From: Ignavibacteriales bacterium
GTDB taxonomy: Bacteria; Bacteroidota; Ignavibacteria; Ignavibacteriales; Melioribacteraceae
Reading direction: 5' to 3'
Assembly (NCBI GenBank): GCA_020061355.1
Contig: JAGUYK010000033.1
Location: 1-64,000 of the forward strand
Length of the DNA: 64,000 bases
A program made the translations under genes and the position numbers. The notes under the pieces were generated by a model, which was not told where the DNA came from, searched no databases, and saw nothing but the letters and a program-made list of their open reading frames with translations. Position 1 is the first letter of the stretch. Each line of letters starts with the position of its first letter. Shown one piece after another: positions 44,362 to 53,891 of this stretch.

Positions 44362-44434
44362 GCCACCTTAGCTCAGCTGGTAGAGCAGCTCATTCGTAAT
44401 GAGCGGGTCGTAGGTTCGAGTCCTATAGGTGGCT
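44362..44434 (+). tRNA. tRNA-Thr (anticodon CGU)
   Basis: The cloverleaf is complete: acceptor GCCACCT/AGGTGGC, D-arm GCTC/GAGC, anticodon stem GCTCA/TGAGC with loop TTCGTAA (anticodon CGT, reading ACG), T-arm with TTCGAGT, discriminator T. The 3' CCA is not encoded. It lies 16 bases after the small ribosomal protein gene. Confidence 0.96.
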
Positions 44435-44805
44435 CAATCATTATAATTCCATATCTAAAATTTCTTCATCTATAATTCGTCGATTTTGTATATGTAAATT
44501 GGTATTGAATGAATTTGCTTGACACTTCGCATTTTCTAATCCAACTCATTTCGAATATTCAAAACGCTTATACGTAATTTTATTTTCTATCTATTTTTAA
44601 GATTGTACATTAATTCCATTTAAAAAGAGTCAGAATTGTTTCTACATATTACTTCACAAATTTGTTATTGCAATAATAGAAATATTGTAGTAATCCAACC
44701 TTAAACGATATCATAAGGATGTCGTACGAAAACTGTTACGGATCTTACATCAATTTGCTCTAACTCATAATCCTTGGATTTTTAGAATTTTTCACAAAAA
44801 AAATC
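44435..44805. other. Gene-free AT-rich spacer
   Basis: This 371-base stretch between tRNA-Thr and the dcw promoter has no convincing reading frame, tRNA or strong hairpin that I can see. It is very AT-rich with short T and A runs, and may hold tRNA 3' processing sites or extra upstream regulatory sequence of the mra operon. Confidence 0.6.
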
Positions 44806-44836
44806 TTGACAATCCCATGTAAAATGAGTTAATTTG
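44806..44836 (+). promoter_or_regulatory. dcw operon promoter (mraZ)
   Basis: TTGACA at 44806 and TTAATTTG at 44829; spacing from TTGA to the octamer is 19 bases, as in the HU and prs promoters. Confidence 0.65.
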
Positions 44837-44843
44837 CATACAA

Positions 44844-44878
44844 GTGGGTAATAGTGTTTAATTTTCCCAAAGAGTGGT
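44844..44878 (+). promoter_or_regulatory. Candidate MraZ operator repeats
   Basis: GTGGG at 44844, GTGTT at 44854 and GTGGT at 44874, all preceded by A, fall on a 10-base grid just downstream of the promoter. MraZ of other bacteria binds direct TGGGN repeats with 5-base spacers in front of its own gene. One unit of the grid (44864) is missing. Confidence 0.5.
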
Positions 44879-44882
44879 GTAT

Positions 44883-45332
44883 ATGTTCCTAGGTAGTTTC
44901 AAATATTCGGTAGATGCAAAGGGAAGAATCAGTATTCCATCCCGTTTTCGCAAGTATGTAACCCAGGATGCCAACGATACTTTTATTATAACACGGGGTA
45001 TCGTTCAGTGCATCGATATTTATCCACAAGATTTTTGGAAAGAAGATGTATTGGTAAGGATTAATCAGCTTGATGATTTTGATCCGGATGAATCGGCTTT
45101 TAAAAGAATGTTATTGGAATTAGCTGCAGAGGATAAACTCGATTCACAATCGCGTCTTCTTGTTCCAAAAAACTTATTGGAGTTTGCAGGAATAGAAAAA
45201 GAAGTCTTGATCCTTGGCCAGAATAAGAAGATTGAGATATGGAATCCTGAAAAATATGAATCACATAAAAAAGAAAATTCAAAACCATTTGCTGAAATCG
45301 CTAAACAGGTGATGCAGAAAAAACAAAAATGA
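44883..45332 (+). CDS. mraZ: Transcriptional regulator MraZ
   Basis: MraZ is an AbrB-like ring-forming DNA-binding protein that controls the dcw cluster. The 149-residue protein has two SpoVT/AbrB halves with the signature DAKGRISIPSRFRKYV and DSQSRLLVPKNLLEFAG. The start chosen, MFLGSFKYSVDAKG, fits the family; GTG codons 6 and 9 bases upstream are in frame. It is first of a continuous operon to ftsZ, overlapping rsmH by four bases. Confidence 0.95.
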   Translation: MFLGSFKYSVDAKGRISIPSRFRKYVTQDANDTFIITRGIVQCIDIYPQDFWKEDVLVRINQLDDFDPDESAFKRMLLELAAEDKLDSQSRLLVPKNLLEFAGIEKEVLILGQNKKIEIWNPEKYESHKKENSKPFAEIAKQVMQKKQK

Positions 45333-46249
45333 ATCAACATGTGCCGGTACTCTTAAAAGAGAGCGTTGATTTATTAGTAAAGAACGAAGAAGGAATTTAT
45401 TTCGACGGTACAGTAGGTTTTGGCGGACACTCTTCAGAAATATTAGGAAGACTTCATAAAAAAGGAAAACTTGTTGCAACAGATAAAGATTTTGAAGCAT
45501 TCACCTTTTGTAAAGAAAAATTCATTAACGATAAAAGATTTTCGGTTTACAACACAAGTTTTTCCAATATAGATACAATTGCTAAAATTGAGTTCATTGA
45601 AAAATTTGACGGCATCTTTGTAGATCTAGGGGTTTCTTCCTATCAGCTCGATAATATTCAATCGGGTTTTACATTTAGAGAAGATGCACCCCTTGATCTA
45701 AGGATGAATAAAAATGAAGGAACTCCGGCATCCCACATACTTAATTCATTTTCTCAGGAGCTGATTACTCAAATTATCTGGAATTATGGGGAGGAAAGAT
45801 TAGCAAAGAAAATAGCCAGAATGATTATTGAAGAGCGCGAGAAAAATAAATTTGAATCGACCGCACAGTTAAGAAACCTGATTGAAAAAATTGTACCGCA
45901 AAGATTTTTATCTAAAACATTATCAAGAGTTTTTCAGGCACTTAGAATTTATGTTAATAATGAACTTGAAGAATTAAGAAACTTTTTGGATAAGGTAGTT
46001 AACCTGTTAAATGTAAACGGAACTATTGTTGTTTTAGCCTATCATTCATTGGAAGACAGAATTGTAAAAGAAAAATTTAAGTACGAAAGTCTTGAATGCA
46101 TTTGTCCGCCGGGAACACCAATCTGTATCTGCGGAAAAGTAAAAAAACTGAAAATTGTTAATAGTAAACCGATCATACCGGGTGAAAACGAAATTAATGA
46201 AAATAAAAGATCAAGAAGTGCAAAACTGCGGGCAGCAATAAGAGTTTGA
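45329..46249 (+). CDS. rsmH: 16S rRNA (cytosine-1402-N4)-methyltransferase
   Basis: RsmH (MraW) methylates N4 of C1402 in 16S rRNA. The 306-residue protein has HVPVLLKESVDLL, the SAM-binding FDGTVGFGGHSSEIL, FVDLGVSSYQLD, GFTFREDAPLDLRMN, and the C-terminal HSLEDRIVKEKF with a cysteine cluster (CICPPGTPICICG) and KRSRSAKLRAA. Its ATG overlaps the mraZ stop. Confidence 0.97.
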   Translation: MNQHVPVLLKESVDLLVKNEEGIYFDGTVGFGGHSSEILGRLHKKGKLVATDKDFEAFTFCKEKFINDKRFSVYNTSFSNIDTIAKIEFIEKFDGIFVDLGVSSYQLDNIQSGFTFREDAPLDLRMNKNEGTPASHILNSFSQELITQIIWNYGEERLAKKIARMIIEEREKNKFESTAQLRNLIEKIVPQRFLSKTLSRVFQALRIYVNNELEELRNFLDKVVNLLNVNGTIVVLAYHSLEDRIVKEKFKYESLECICPPGTPICICGKVKKLKIVNSKPIIPGENEINENKRSRSAKLRAAIRV

Positions 46250-46250
46250 T

Positions 46251-46571
46251 ATGAAGGGATCTTCACTTAAAATTTTTCTCGGCATTGTTATAACAGTTGC
46301 AACTATTGTGTTTATCTATGTTGCTGTATTAACCGAAATTAAGAATATGAACAAAGAACGATTAAATAAAATAGAATCATTAAATGAAAAACAAAATAGA
46401 ACACAGGCATTGATGGTAGAGATTCAAAAATTATCAGCTGAAGATAGGGTGGTGAAATTTGCAATCGAAACATTAAAAATGGAACGTCCGGTCGATAATT
46501 TAGAATCGATATCTGTTTCTAAAGAACAAATTCAACAGATTGAAAAAATATTGAACAATAAATATGATTAA
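46251..46571 (+). CDS. ftsL: Cell division protein FtsL-like
   Basis: The 106-residue bitopic protein has one membrane segment (about 6-28, LKIFLGIVITVATIVFIYVA) followed by a coiled coil (about 30-70, EIKNMNKERLNKIESLNEKQ) and a short C-terminal stretch. FtsL proteins are poorly conserved; the call rests on size, topology and position between rsmH and ftsI. It overlaps ftsI by 8 bases. Confidence 0.85.
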   Translation: MKGSSLKIFLGIVITVATIVFIYVAVLTEIKNMNKERLNKIESLNEKQNRTQALMVEIQKLSAEDRVVKFAIETLKMERPVDNLESISVSKEQIQQIEKILNNKYD

Positions 46572-48585
46572 TTACCGCGCACTTTTAATGACCTTGATTA
46601 TTTTCATTGTATTCATTGCACTGATCGTTAAACTTTATTCCATCCAGATATCAAATAATGAATTTTATAAATTAATTGCTGATCGTCAGCAGAATAAACC
46701 ACAATCAGTTAAAGCAGAAAGAGGATTAATAACTGATATGAATGGAGAAGTCCTTTCCTTCACAAGAGATAACATTTCATTTTTTGCAGATACTCGAATG
46801 ATGAATGATAAAAAGGTGGATTCTATTGCTAGCGTTTTCTCCGACATATTCGGTAAGAACAAAAGTTACTACAAAAATATTATTGGACAGGGAGTAAAAA
46901 ACGTTTGCCTTGAGAAAAAAGTATCCATGGATAAAGCCCTGAAACTTAAAAAGGTTGTTATCGAAGGTCTTTTTTATGAAGAGGATTTTTCACGTGTTTA
47001 TCCATATGGAAGTTTAGCGTCCCACATCCTTGGATATGTTGACACTAAAATGAAAGGAACCGACGGAATCGAAAAAATCTACGATAACACATTGACTGGA
47101 ACTGATGGTTTTTATGTTTTTGAGAGAGATGTATTAGGTAGAATTGTTTCAATAAGTGAGAACCAATCGAGAGCACCAATTCCGGGAAATAATATTACAC
47201 TTACGATTAATAAAACTTACCAGCAAATATTAGAAGAAGAATTATCAGTAGGATTAACAAAATATGAAGGTGAGTCTGCAGTCGGAATAATTATGAATCC
47301 AAACACCGGTGAAATCTATGCCTTAGCAAATTCACCTGATTATGATCCTGCTAACTTTGAAATCTTTTCGAACGATGTAAGAAGAAATAGAATTTTAACT
47401 GATACTTTCGAGCCGGGTTCAACAATGAAATCAATTTCGTTGTCAATTTTGCTGGATCAGCATCTTGCCAAATCCGACGAGTTAATAGATACTGAAAATG
47501 GTACTTTTTATTATAAGTCAGCAAAGATATCTGATACACACCCTCACAGTAATTTAACGGTTAGAGAAATTCTTGAGCTATCAAGCAATGTTGGCATGGC
47601 TAAATTATCCCTCAGGATTCCAGACGATGTTTTTTATAAATACTTAAGAGATTTTGGATTTGGTAATCCAACATCAATCGATCTACCGGGTGAAACATCG
47701 GGATTCTTAAAAAAACCGAATAACTTTTCTGCTCTTACAAAACCGTTTCTTTCGTTCGGTTATGAAATATCTGCAACACCTCTTCAGATGATAGCTTCTT
47801 ATAGTGCTTTAATTAACGGCGGCGTTTTATATCAACCTTACATTCTGAAATCGGTTAAGGATTATCTGGGAAATATTATTGGAGAAAATAAACCCAAGAA
47901 AATCAGAAATGTTATTGATAAAGAAACTTCGGATTTGATTAGAGATATGATGGTTGGAGTTGTGGAACAGGGGACTGGTAAGACGGCGCAATTAGAAAAT
48001 GTAATGGTTGGTGGTAAGACCGGTACGGCTCAGCAATTGGTTGATAATTCCTATTCTAATAGAAAGCACAATTCATCATTCATAGGATTTTTCCCGGCTC
48101 AAAACCCAAAAATAATTTGCATGGTTTTGGTTAATGCCCCCAAAATCGGAAAATACGGAGGACTTGTAGCTGCGCCTATTTTCCAACAAGTAGCCAAAAG
48201 AATTATTGAAACCGATCTGTCGATTGTGCCCGAGAAAAGAAAAATTGAAAGAAAAGAAAACATAGTAGATCAATTTATTGCCGAGATGAAAACAGCACCG
48301 GTAAGTAACGGTAAAAATTATTTGAATGTTTCGAATAAAAATAAAAATGGGATTTCAAAAAGAAATTTTTTTAGAGAAGCAAGAACAACTATGCCTAATA
48401 TTGTCAACAGTTCGATGAGAGATGCCGTAGCTCAACTGAATGAGTTAGGATTGGAATATAAAATTTCCGGAACAGGAAAAGTAATTGAGCAAAGTATTGA
48501 ACCCGGCTCATCCATTGCTGCCGGCGATACATGTCTGATAGTTTGTTCGCCATCAAGAAAAACTAATTCTATGAGAGTTAATTGA
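46564..48585 (+). CDS. ftsI: Penicillin-binding protein, septal transpeptidase FtsI with PASTA domain
   Basis: This class B PBP cross-links septal peptidoglycan. The 673-residue protein has one N-terminal membrane segment (about 5-27), a dimerisation domain (RVYPYGSLASHILGYVD), and the transpeptidase domain with catalytic Ser286 in EPGSTMKS, SSN at 340-342 and KTGTAQQ near residue 478. The C-terminus (about 610-665) is a PASTA domain (MPNIVNSSMRDAVAQLNELG, GSSIAAGDTCLIV), as in SpoVD-type enzymes. The last base of its TGA is the first base of the murE ATG (TGATG). Confidence 0.95.
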   Translation: MINYRALLMTLIIFIVFIALIVKLYSIQISNNEFYKLIADRQQNKPQSVKAERGLITDMNGEVLSFTRDNISFFADTRMMNDKKVDSIASVFSDIFGKNKSYYKNIIGQGVKNVCLEKKVSMDKALKLKKVVIEGLFYEEDFSRVYPYGSLASHILGYVDTKMKGTDGIEKIYDNTLTGTDGFYVFERDVLGRIVSISENQSRAPIPGNNITLTINKTYQQILEEELSVGLTKYEGESAVGIIMNPNTGEIYALANSPDYDPANFEIFSNDVRRNRILTDTFEPGSTMKSISLSILLDQHLAKSDELIDTENGTFYYKSAKISDTHPHSNLTVREILELSSNVGMAKLSLRIPDDVFYKYLRDFGFGNPTSIDLPGETSGFLKKPNNFSALTKPFLSFGYEISATPLQMIASYSALINGGVLYQPYILKSVKDYLGNIIGENKPKKIRNVIDKETSDLIRDMMVGVVEQGTGKTAQLENVMVGGKTGTAQQLVDNSYSNRKHNSSFIGFFPAQNPKIICMVLVNAPKIGKYGGLVAAPIFQQVAKRIIETDLSIVPEKRKIERKENIVDQFIAEMKTAPVSNGKNYLNVSNKNKNGISKRNFFREARTTMPNIVNSSMRDAVAQLNELGLEYKISGTGKVIEQSIEPGSSIAAGDTCLIVCSPSRKTNSMRVN

Positions 48586-50063
48586 TGAAATTAACGGATT
48601 TGCTAAATCGAGTTAAAGTAATTCAGGTTATTGGAAAAGCCGAAATGAAGGAAATTGAATTACTTACTATCGATTCCAGAACCGCTGGTAAAAACTCTCT
48701 TTTTTTTGCAATCGAAGGGTTTAAAATAGATGGTCATCAATTTATTAATGAGGTTATAAGTAAAGGCGCCAGCGCGGTAGTTCTTCATAAACCGGAAATG
48801 GTTCCTGATCAGATCTTTACCCATAGTAACTGCGTAAAAATAGTAGTTAAAGATACAAGAATTTCATTAGCCGAATTTGCGAATCAATTTTATGATGAAC
48901 CATCAAAAAGGCTAAACCTTCTTGGTATAACCGGAACAAAAGGTAAAACCACAACTGCATTTTATTTGAAAAATATTTTTGAACATACAGGTAATAAAAC
49001 TGGATTAATTGGAACGGTAGCTAATTATATAGGAAAGAGTGAGGTAAAAACATTACTAACTACTCCTCAGCCACATGAAGTAAATTCACTTCTTGCTCAA
49101 ATGGTAAATGAGGGTTGTTCACATTGTGTAATGGAAGTATCATCACATGCACTTGATCTGCATAGAGTTGATTACCTGAAATTCTCAAATGCAATCTTTA
49201 CTAATATTACTTCTGATCACATGGATTATCATAAGACTGAAGAACATTACCTCAATTCGAAAAAGATTTTATTCGATATGATCGGTCCCGATGGAAAAGT
49301 AATCTATAATATTGACGATCTGAAGTCATCCTTGCTAATTAAGGATTCACAAGCAAAAAAATATTCATATGGAACTGATTCAAAATCCGACTTTCAAATA
49401 AAAGATATCGAATTCAACCTTGACGGAACCACTTTCACAGTATCCTATAAAGGAGTTGATTACAAATTATCGACCAGATTAGCAGGACATTTTAATGCTT
49501 ATAATGCAACATCTGCATTTGCAGCTGCCGTTCTAAATGGAATTAATCCCGATGAAGTAACTGAAGGTATCAAAAGTACTCCACAGGTTCCGGGCAGGTT
49601 CGAAATAATTTCCAGAAAAAATAAAAAAGTTATTGTTGACTACTCACATACATCAGATAGTCTTAAGCAAGTATTGTCGGCAATTCAACATATAGTTAAA
49701 AACGAACGACCTATATATACTGTCTTTGGTTGCGGCGGCGACCGCGATAGAACCAAGCGACCAATCATGGGAGAAATTGCTTCATCGATGAGTGAACGCG
49801 TTTATATTACTTCGGATAATCCGCGAACAGAAGATCCTTACTTGATCATTGATGAAACTCTAAAAGGGATCAAACAAAATAATTACAGGGTAATTGAAAA
49901 CCGGGATGAAGCAATAAAAACTGCAATTTTTGAAAGCGAAGATAATGCTGTTATTCTTGTTGCAGGTAAAGGGCATGAGAGCTACCAGGAAATAAACGGA
50001 GTAAGGAAAGATTTCTCCGATAAAAATATTTCAGAAAAATATCTGGAAGAATGGGCAAAATAA
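48585..50063 (+). CDS. murE: UDP-N-acetylmuramoyl-tripeptide synthetase MurE
   Basis: MurE adds the third stem residue in peptidoglycan precursors. The 492-residue protein has the N-terminal domain with IDSRTAGKNSLFFAIEG, the ATP-loop GITGTKGKTTTAFYL, EVSSHALDLHRVDYL, and DYSHTSDSLKQVL. The third-residue selector reads DNPRTEDP; DNPR marks meso-diaminopimelate specificity. A TTG three bases earlier is in frame but the ATG coupled to the ftsI stop is preferred. murF begins 13 bases before its end. Confidence 0.96.
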   Translation: MKLTDLLNRVKVIQVIGKAEMKEIELLTIDSRTAGKNSLFFAIEGFKIDGHQFINEVISKGASAVVLHKPEMVPDQIFTHSNCVKIVVKDTRISLAEFANQFYDEPSKRLNLLGITGTKGKTTTAFYLKNIFEHTGNKTGLIGTVANYIGKSEVKTLLTTPQPHEVNSLLAQMVNEGCSHCVMEVSSHALDLHRVDYLKFSNAIFTNITSDHMDYHKTEEHYLNSKKILFDMIGPDGKVIYNIDDLKSSLLIKDSQAKKYSYGTDSKSDFQIKDIEFNLDGTTFTVSYKGVDYKLSTRLAGHFNAYNATSAFAAAVLNGINPDEVTEGIKSTPQVPGRFEIISRKNKKVIVDYSHTSDSLKQVLSAIQHIVKNERPIYTVFGCGGDRDRTKRPIMGEIASSMSERVYITSDNPRTEDPYLIIDETLKGIKQNNYRVIENRDEAIKTAIFESEDNAVILVAGKGHESYQEINGVRKDFSDKNISEKYLEEWAK

Positions 50064-51433
50064 AAATTACACTTGAGGATTTATTCAATCTACCGTCTGC
50101 GGTTATTTATAATCCCGACAGATACAAACCGGTGTCTATTGTCCAGATTGATTCCCGAAAAATTGTAAAAGGATCTCTATTTGTTGCTATTAAAGGGGAG
50201 AAATTTGACGGTCATGATTTTGTTAAGGATGTTGTGAAAAAAGGAGCCGGCGCTGTAATTATTGATTGCAGAATGTTATCGAAATTTAATTCAATTGAAA
50301 CTCTTCTTATTACTGTTGAAGATACAACAATCACTCTTGGAAACTTAGCAAACATCTGGCGTAATAAGCTAAAAGCTAAAGTTGTTTCAATTACAGGAAG
50401 TACCGGAAAAACTACTACTAAGGAAATCGCAGCTACCCTGCTTTCGGAAAAGTATAAAGTGGTTAAAACAGAAGCCAATAACAATAACCATATTGGTGTT
50501 CCTCTTACAATTCTTTCCGCAGATGAAAAATGTGATGTTTTAGTTCTCGAACAAGGAACGAATCATATCGGAGAAATTCCATATTCGGTAAAAATATCCG
50601 AACCCGATATTTCAATCATCACCAATATTGGAGAGTCACACATAGAGTTTTTAAAAAACAAACAAATGGTTTATAAAGAAAAATCTGCATTATTTGATGC
50701 TACAGAAAAAAGAGGGGGAATAATATTAGCGAATACAGATGATCCGATAATTAAGAAAAATGTTAAGCGTTATTCGAATGTAGTAAGCTTTGGTTTCCAA
50801 GGTAATCCATATATCAAAGGAAAAATTAACGGATTTAATGATGATGGAAAAACAAAAATTAAAATTTCCGGTTCCAAAAGTGCAATTGATCTTCCAATTT
50901 ATGGTGAATCGGGTGCAAAGAATTTTTTAGCTGCTGCCGTAATTGCAAAGTTATTAGGTCTATCTAATGATGAAATAAAAAAAGGTACACGAAAATTATT
51001 CCCGGTTCATGGAAGGTTGGAAGTAAAAAAATATTCTAACGCTTTAGTTATTGACGACACATATAATTCCAGTCCGGCTTCAATTAATGCTGCTTATGAT
51101 CTTGTAAAACATATTAAAACTTTCAAATCAAAAATTGTTGTACTTGGCGACATTTTTGAACTTGGTAAACATTCTCCCAAAATTCATAAAGAACTTTCGA
51201 AAATATTTTCTTATGATAAAAATTTATTTGTATTAACAATTGGCAAAATGATGAGTAATCTTACTGCGGAACTGCGTAAGAAAAAAATAAAATCAATTCA
51301 TTTTCATCTTCGGGAAGCTTTATCTCTCTATCTGCAATATGAAGAAATAGATAATTCGGTTATACTCGTTAAAGGTTCACGCGGAATGAAGATGGAGGAA
51401 TTTGTAAACATATTGGAGAAAAGGTTTGAGTAA
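50051..51433 (+). CDS. murF: UDP-N-acetylmuramoyl-tripeptide-D-alanyl-D-alanine ligase MurF
   Basis: MurF adds D-Ala-D-Ala to the tripeptide precursor. The 460-residue protein has IDSRKIVKGSLFVAIKGEKF, the ATP-loop ITGSTGKTTTKEI, EQGTNHIGEI, NIGESHIEFLK and VIDDTYNSSPASINAAYD. Ddl is not in this cluster, so D-Ala-D-Ala is made elsewhere. It overlaps murE by 13 bases and mraY by one (TAATG). Confidence 0.96.
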   Translation: MGKIKITLEDLFNLPSAVIYNPDRYKPVSIVQIDSRKIVKGSLFVAIKGEKFDGHDFVKDVVKKGAGAVIIDCRMLSKFNSIETLLITVEDTTITLGNLANIWRNKLKAKVVSITGSTGKTTTKEIAATLLSEKYKVVKTEANNNNHIGVPLTILSADEKCDVLVLEQGTNHIGEIPYSVKISEPDISIITNIGESHIEFLKNKQMVYKEKSALFDATEKRGGIILANTDDPIIKKNVKRYSNVVSFGFQGNPYIKGKINGFNDDGKTKIKISGSKSAIDLPIYGESGAKNFLAAAVIAKLLGLSNDEIKKGTRKLFPVHGRLEVKKYSNALVIDDTYNSSPASINAAYDLVKHIKTFKSKIVVLGDIFELGKHSPKIHKELSKIFSYDKNLFVLTIGKMMSNLTAELRKKKIKSIHFHLREALSLYLQYEEIDNSVILVKGSRGMKMEEFVNILEKRFE

Positions 51434-52542
51434 TGCTCTACTATTTATTTGATTACATCAACCAAAAATTTAATCCGCCCGGATTCGATCTGTTCCGGTT
51501 TTTAACTTTCCGGTCAGCTCTTGCGGCAATTACTGCTCTGATTCTTTCTTTTTACATCGGACCTAAAATAATTGCCAGATTAAAAAAACATCACGTAGAC
51601 CAGCCGATACGTGATGACGGACCGCAATCTCATAAAAAGAAAACCGGTACACCCACAATGGGCGGATTGATTATTTTATTCTCTGTTATTCTACCTGTTC
51701 TCTTATGGAGTGATATTAAAAGTATTTTTATTCTGCTGGTTTTGTTTGCAACAGTTGTTCTTGGACTTGTTGGTTTCCTTGACGATTATCTGAAAGTAGT
51801 TAAAAAACTCCCTCAAGGATTAATCGCACGATACAAGCTTATAGGTCAAATATTTGTCGGTCTGGTTGTCGGATGCGCTGTTTATTTCTTACCCGAGTTT
51901 GCACAATATAATACTCAAACAACACTGCCATTTTTCAAAAACTTAAATTGGGATTTTTCCTACCTCTATATACCATGGATTGTTTTTATAATCACTGCAA
52001 CTTCAAATGCTGTTAACCTGACCGATGGATTGGATGGACTTGCGATAGGTACAATGATAATAGTAATGCTTGCTCTTGCAATAATTTCATATATGACTGG
52101 CAACGTAATTTATGCAGATTACTTAAACATCATTTACATGCCGGGAAGCGGTGAACTAACTGTATTTATTGCAGCATTAATCGGGGCAGGTCTTGGTTTC
52201 CTATGGTTTAATTTTTATCCCGCTCAAATATTTATGGGTGATACCGGTTCACTTGCACTTGGCGGTGCCTTTGGTGTTATGATGATTGTGATTAAGAAGG
52301 ACTTACTAATTCCAATTCTAGGCGGAATTTATTTTGCTGAAACTTTGTCGGTGATCATTCAGCGTCTCTATTTCAAATACACTAAAAGAAAATATGGCGA
52401 AGGGAAAAGAATTTTTAAGATGGCTCCAATCCATCATCACTTTGAAAAACTCGATTGGGCCGAACCAAAGATTGTAGTAAGATTTTACATTATAACAATA
52501 ATACTAACTATAATAAGTCTGGCATCGTTTAAGATTAGATAA
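51433..52542 (+). CDS. mraY: Phospho-N-acetylmuramoyl-pentapeptide transferase MraY
   Basis: MraY transfers phospho-MurNAc-pentapeptide to undecaprenyl phosphate, forming lipid I. The 369-residue protein has ten membrane segments and the motifs KKTGTPTMGGLIIL, FLDDYLKVVKK, NAVNLTDGLDGLAIG, FMGDTGSLALGG and the C-terminal MAPIHHHFEKLDWAE. It is coupled to both neighbours by TAATG overlaps. Confidence 0.97.
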   Translation: MLYYLFDYINQKFNPPGFDLFRFLTFRSALAAITALILSFYIGPKIIARLKKHHVDQPIRDDGPQSHKKKTGTPTMGGLIILFSVILPVLLWSDIKSIFILLVLFATVVLGLVGFLDDYLKVVKKLPQGLIARYKLIGQIFVGLVVGCAVYFLPEFAQYNTQTTLPFFKNLNWDFSYLYIPWIVFIITATSNAVNLTDGLDGLAIGTMIIVMLALAIISYMTGNVIYADYLNIIYMPGSGELTVFIAALIGAGLGFLWFNFYPAQIFMGDTGSLALGGAFGVMMIVIKKDLLIPILGGIYFAETLSVIIQRLYFKYTKRKYGEGKRIFKMAPIHHHFEKLDWAEPKIVVRFYIITIILTIISLASFKIR

Positions 52543-53891
52543 TGGATATAAAGGGAAATAACATATCGATCATCGGGGCAGTTAGAAGCGGTATAGGTGC
52601 TGCAAAACTCGCTAAGAAATTTGGTGCAATTCCATTTGTTAGCGATAGCAGCGATCGGCAAAGATTGCAACGGTCAATTCTTCAGATTGAATCGGAAAGG
52701 ATTGATTATGAATGCGGAATTCATTCGGAGAAAGTTTTTGACTGCGATTTTATTGTTACAAGTCCGGGCATACCTACCGAATCTGAAATCTTAAGTAAAG
52801 CAAAAGAAAGAAAGATAAAAATAATCAGCGAAGTTGAATTTGCTTCCTGGTTTTGTAAAGGTAAAATTATTTCTATAACCGGTACAAACGGCAAGACAAC
52901 CACCACTGCATTAATGGCACATACATTAAATGAGTGTGGACTTAAAACTTACTCCGCCGGAAATATAGGCAAAGCATTTTCAGAAATTGTTCTCGATGTG
53001 AAAGAAGAAGAGTTTGTTGCACTTGAAACATCAAGTTTTCAGCTTGATTTTATTGATCAATTCAAACCCTTCTTTTCAATCATATTGAATATTACACCAG
53101 ATCATCTTGATCGTTATCAAAACAGATTTGAAAATTATATCGCATCCAAAATTAAAATTTCTGAAAACCAGGATGAGAATGATTTCTTCCTTTTTAATGC
53201 AGATGATTATAACACTTATTCGACAATGAAAAACAAGCGGGTGCAAAAATTAAGTTTCTCCTTAAAGAAAGAAGTACCTGCCGGGGCATATTCAAAAAAT
53301 GGTAAAATGTTTTTTTCGTGGTTCGGTTCAACTGAAGAAGTCTGTTCTGTAACTGACCTCTTCATTAAAGGTGAACACAATGTTGCAAATGCTCTTGCAG
53401 TTTTATCAATTGCAAAAACATTGAATCTGCCGAATAAAAAAATTAGAGAATCATTCAAATCATTTAAAGGTGTTGAGCACAGAATTGAGTTTGTGAGAGA
53501 ATTAAATGGTATTGAATTTTATAATGATTCGAAAGCTACAAATGTTGATTCGGTAACTGTAGCACTTAAAAGTTTTAACAAGCCGATCTACCTGATTCTT
53601 GGTGGAAAAGACAAAGGAAATAATTACGATCAGATTAGAAATTTGGTTAAGCAGCACGTAAAGAAAATTTATGCAATCGGTATCTCGGCGCAAAAAGTGA
53701 AAAATTATTTCGCACAAATAGTTGAAACGGAAATTAAAGAATCACTCGAAAGCTGTGTCATTACTGCGAGGGAAGAAGCATCACCGGGTTCGGTTTTACT
53801 CTTATCTCCGGCATGTGCAAGTTTTGATATGTTCGAGGATTATGAACACAGGGGAAGAGTTTTTAAAGAAGCAGTGAATAGATTATCCTAA
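52542..53891 (+). CDS. murD: UDP-N-acetylmuramoyl-L-alanine-D-glutamate ligase MurD
   Basis: MurD adds D-Glu to UDP-MurNAc-Ala. The 449-residue protein has the N-terminal Rossmann part (SIIGAVRSGIGAAKLAKKFG), VTSPGIP, the ATP-loop SITGTNGKTTTTALM, ETSSFQLDFIDQFKP, NITPDHLDRYQ, FYNDSKATNVDSVTVAL and LLSPACASFDMFEDYEHRG. Start and stop overlap the neighbours by one base. Confidence 0.96.
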   Translation: MDIKGNNISIIGAVRSGIGAAKLAKKFGAIPFVSDSSDRQRLQRSILQIESERIDYECGIHSEKVFDCDFIVTSPGIPTESEILSKAKERKIKIISEVEFASWFCKGKIISITGTNGKTTTTALMAHTLNECGLKTYSAGNIGKAFSEIVLDVKEEEFVALETSSFQLDFIDQFKPFFSIILNITPDHLDRYQNRFENYIASKIKISENQDENDFFLFNADDYNTYSTMKNKRVQKLSFSLKKEVPAGAYSKNGKMFFSWFGSTEEVCSVTDLFIKGEHNVANALAVLSIAKTLNLPNKKIRESFKSFKGVEHRIEFVRELNGIEFYNDSKATNVDSVTVALKSFNKPIYLILGGKDKGNNYDQIRNLVKQHVKKIYAIGISAQKVKNYFAQIVETEIKESLESCVITAREEASPGSVLLLSPACASFDMFEDYEHRGRVFKEAVNRLS

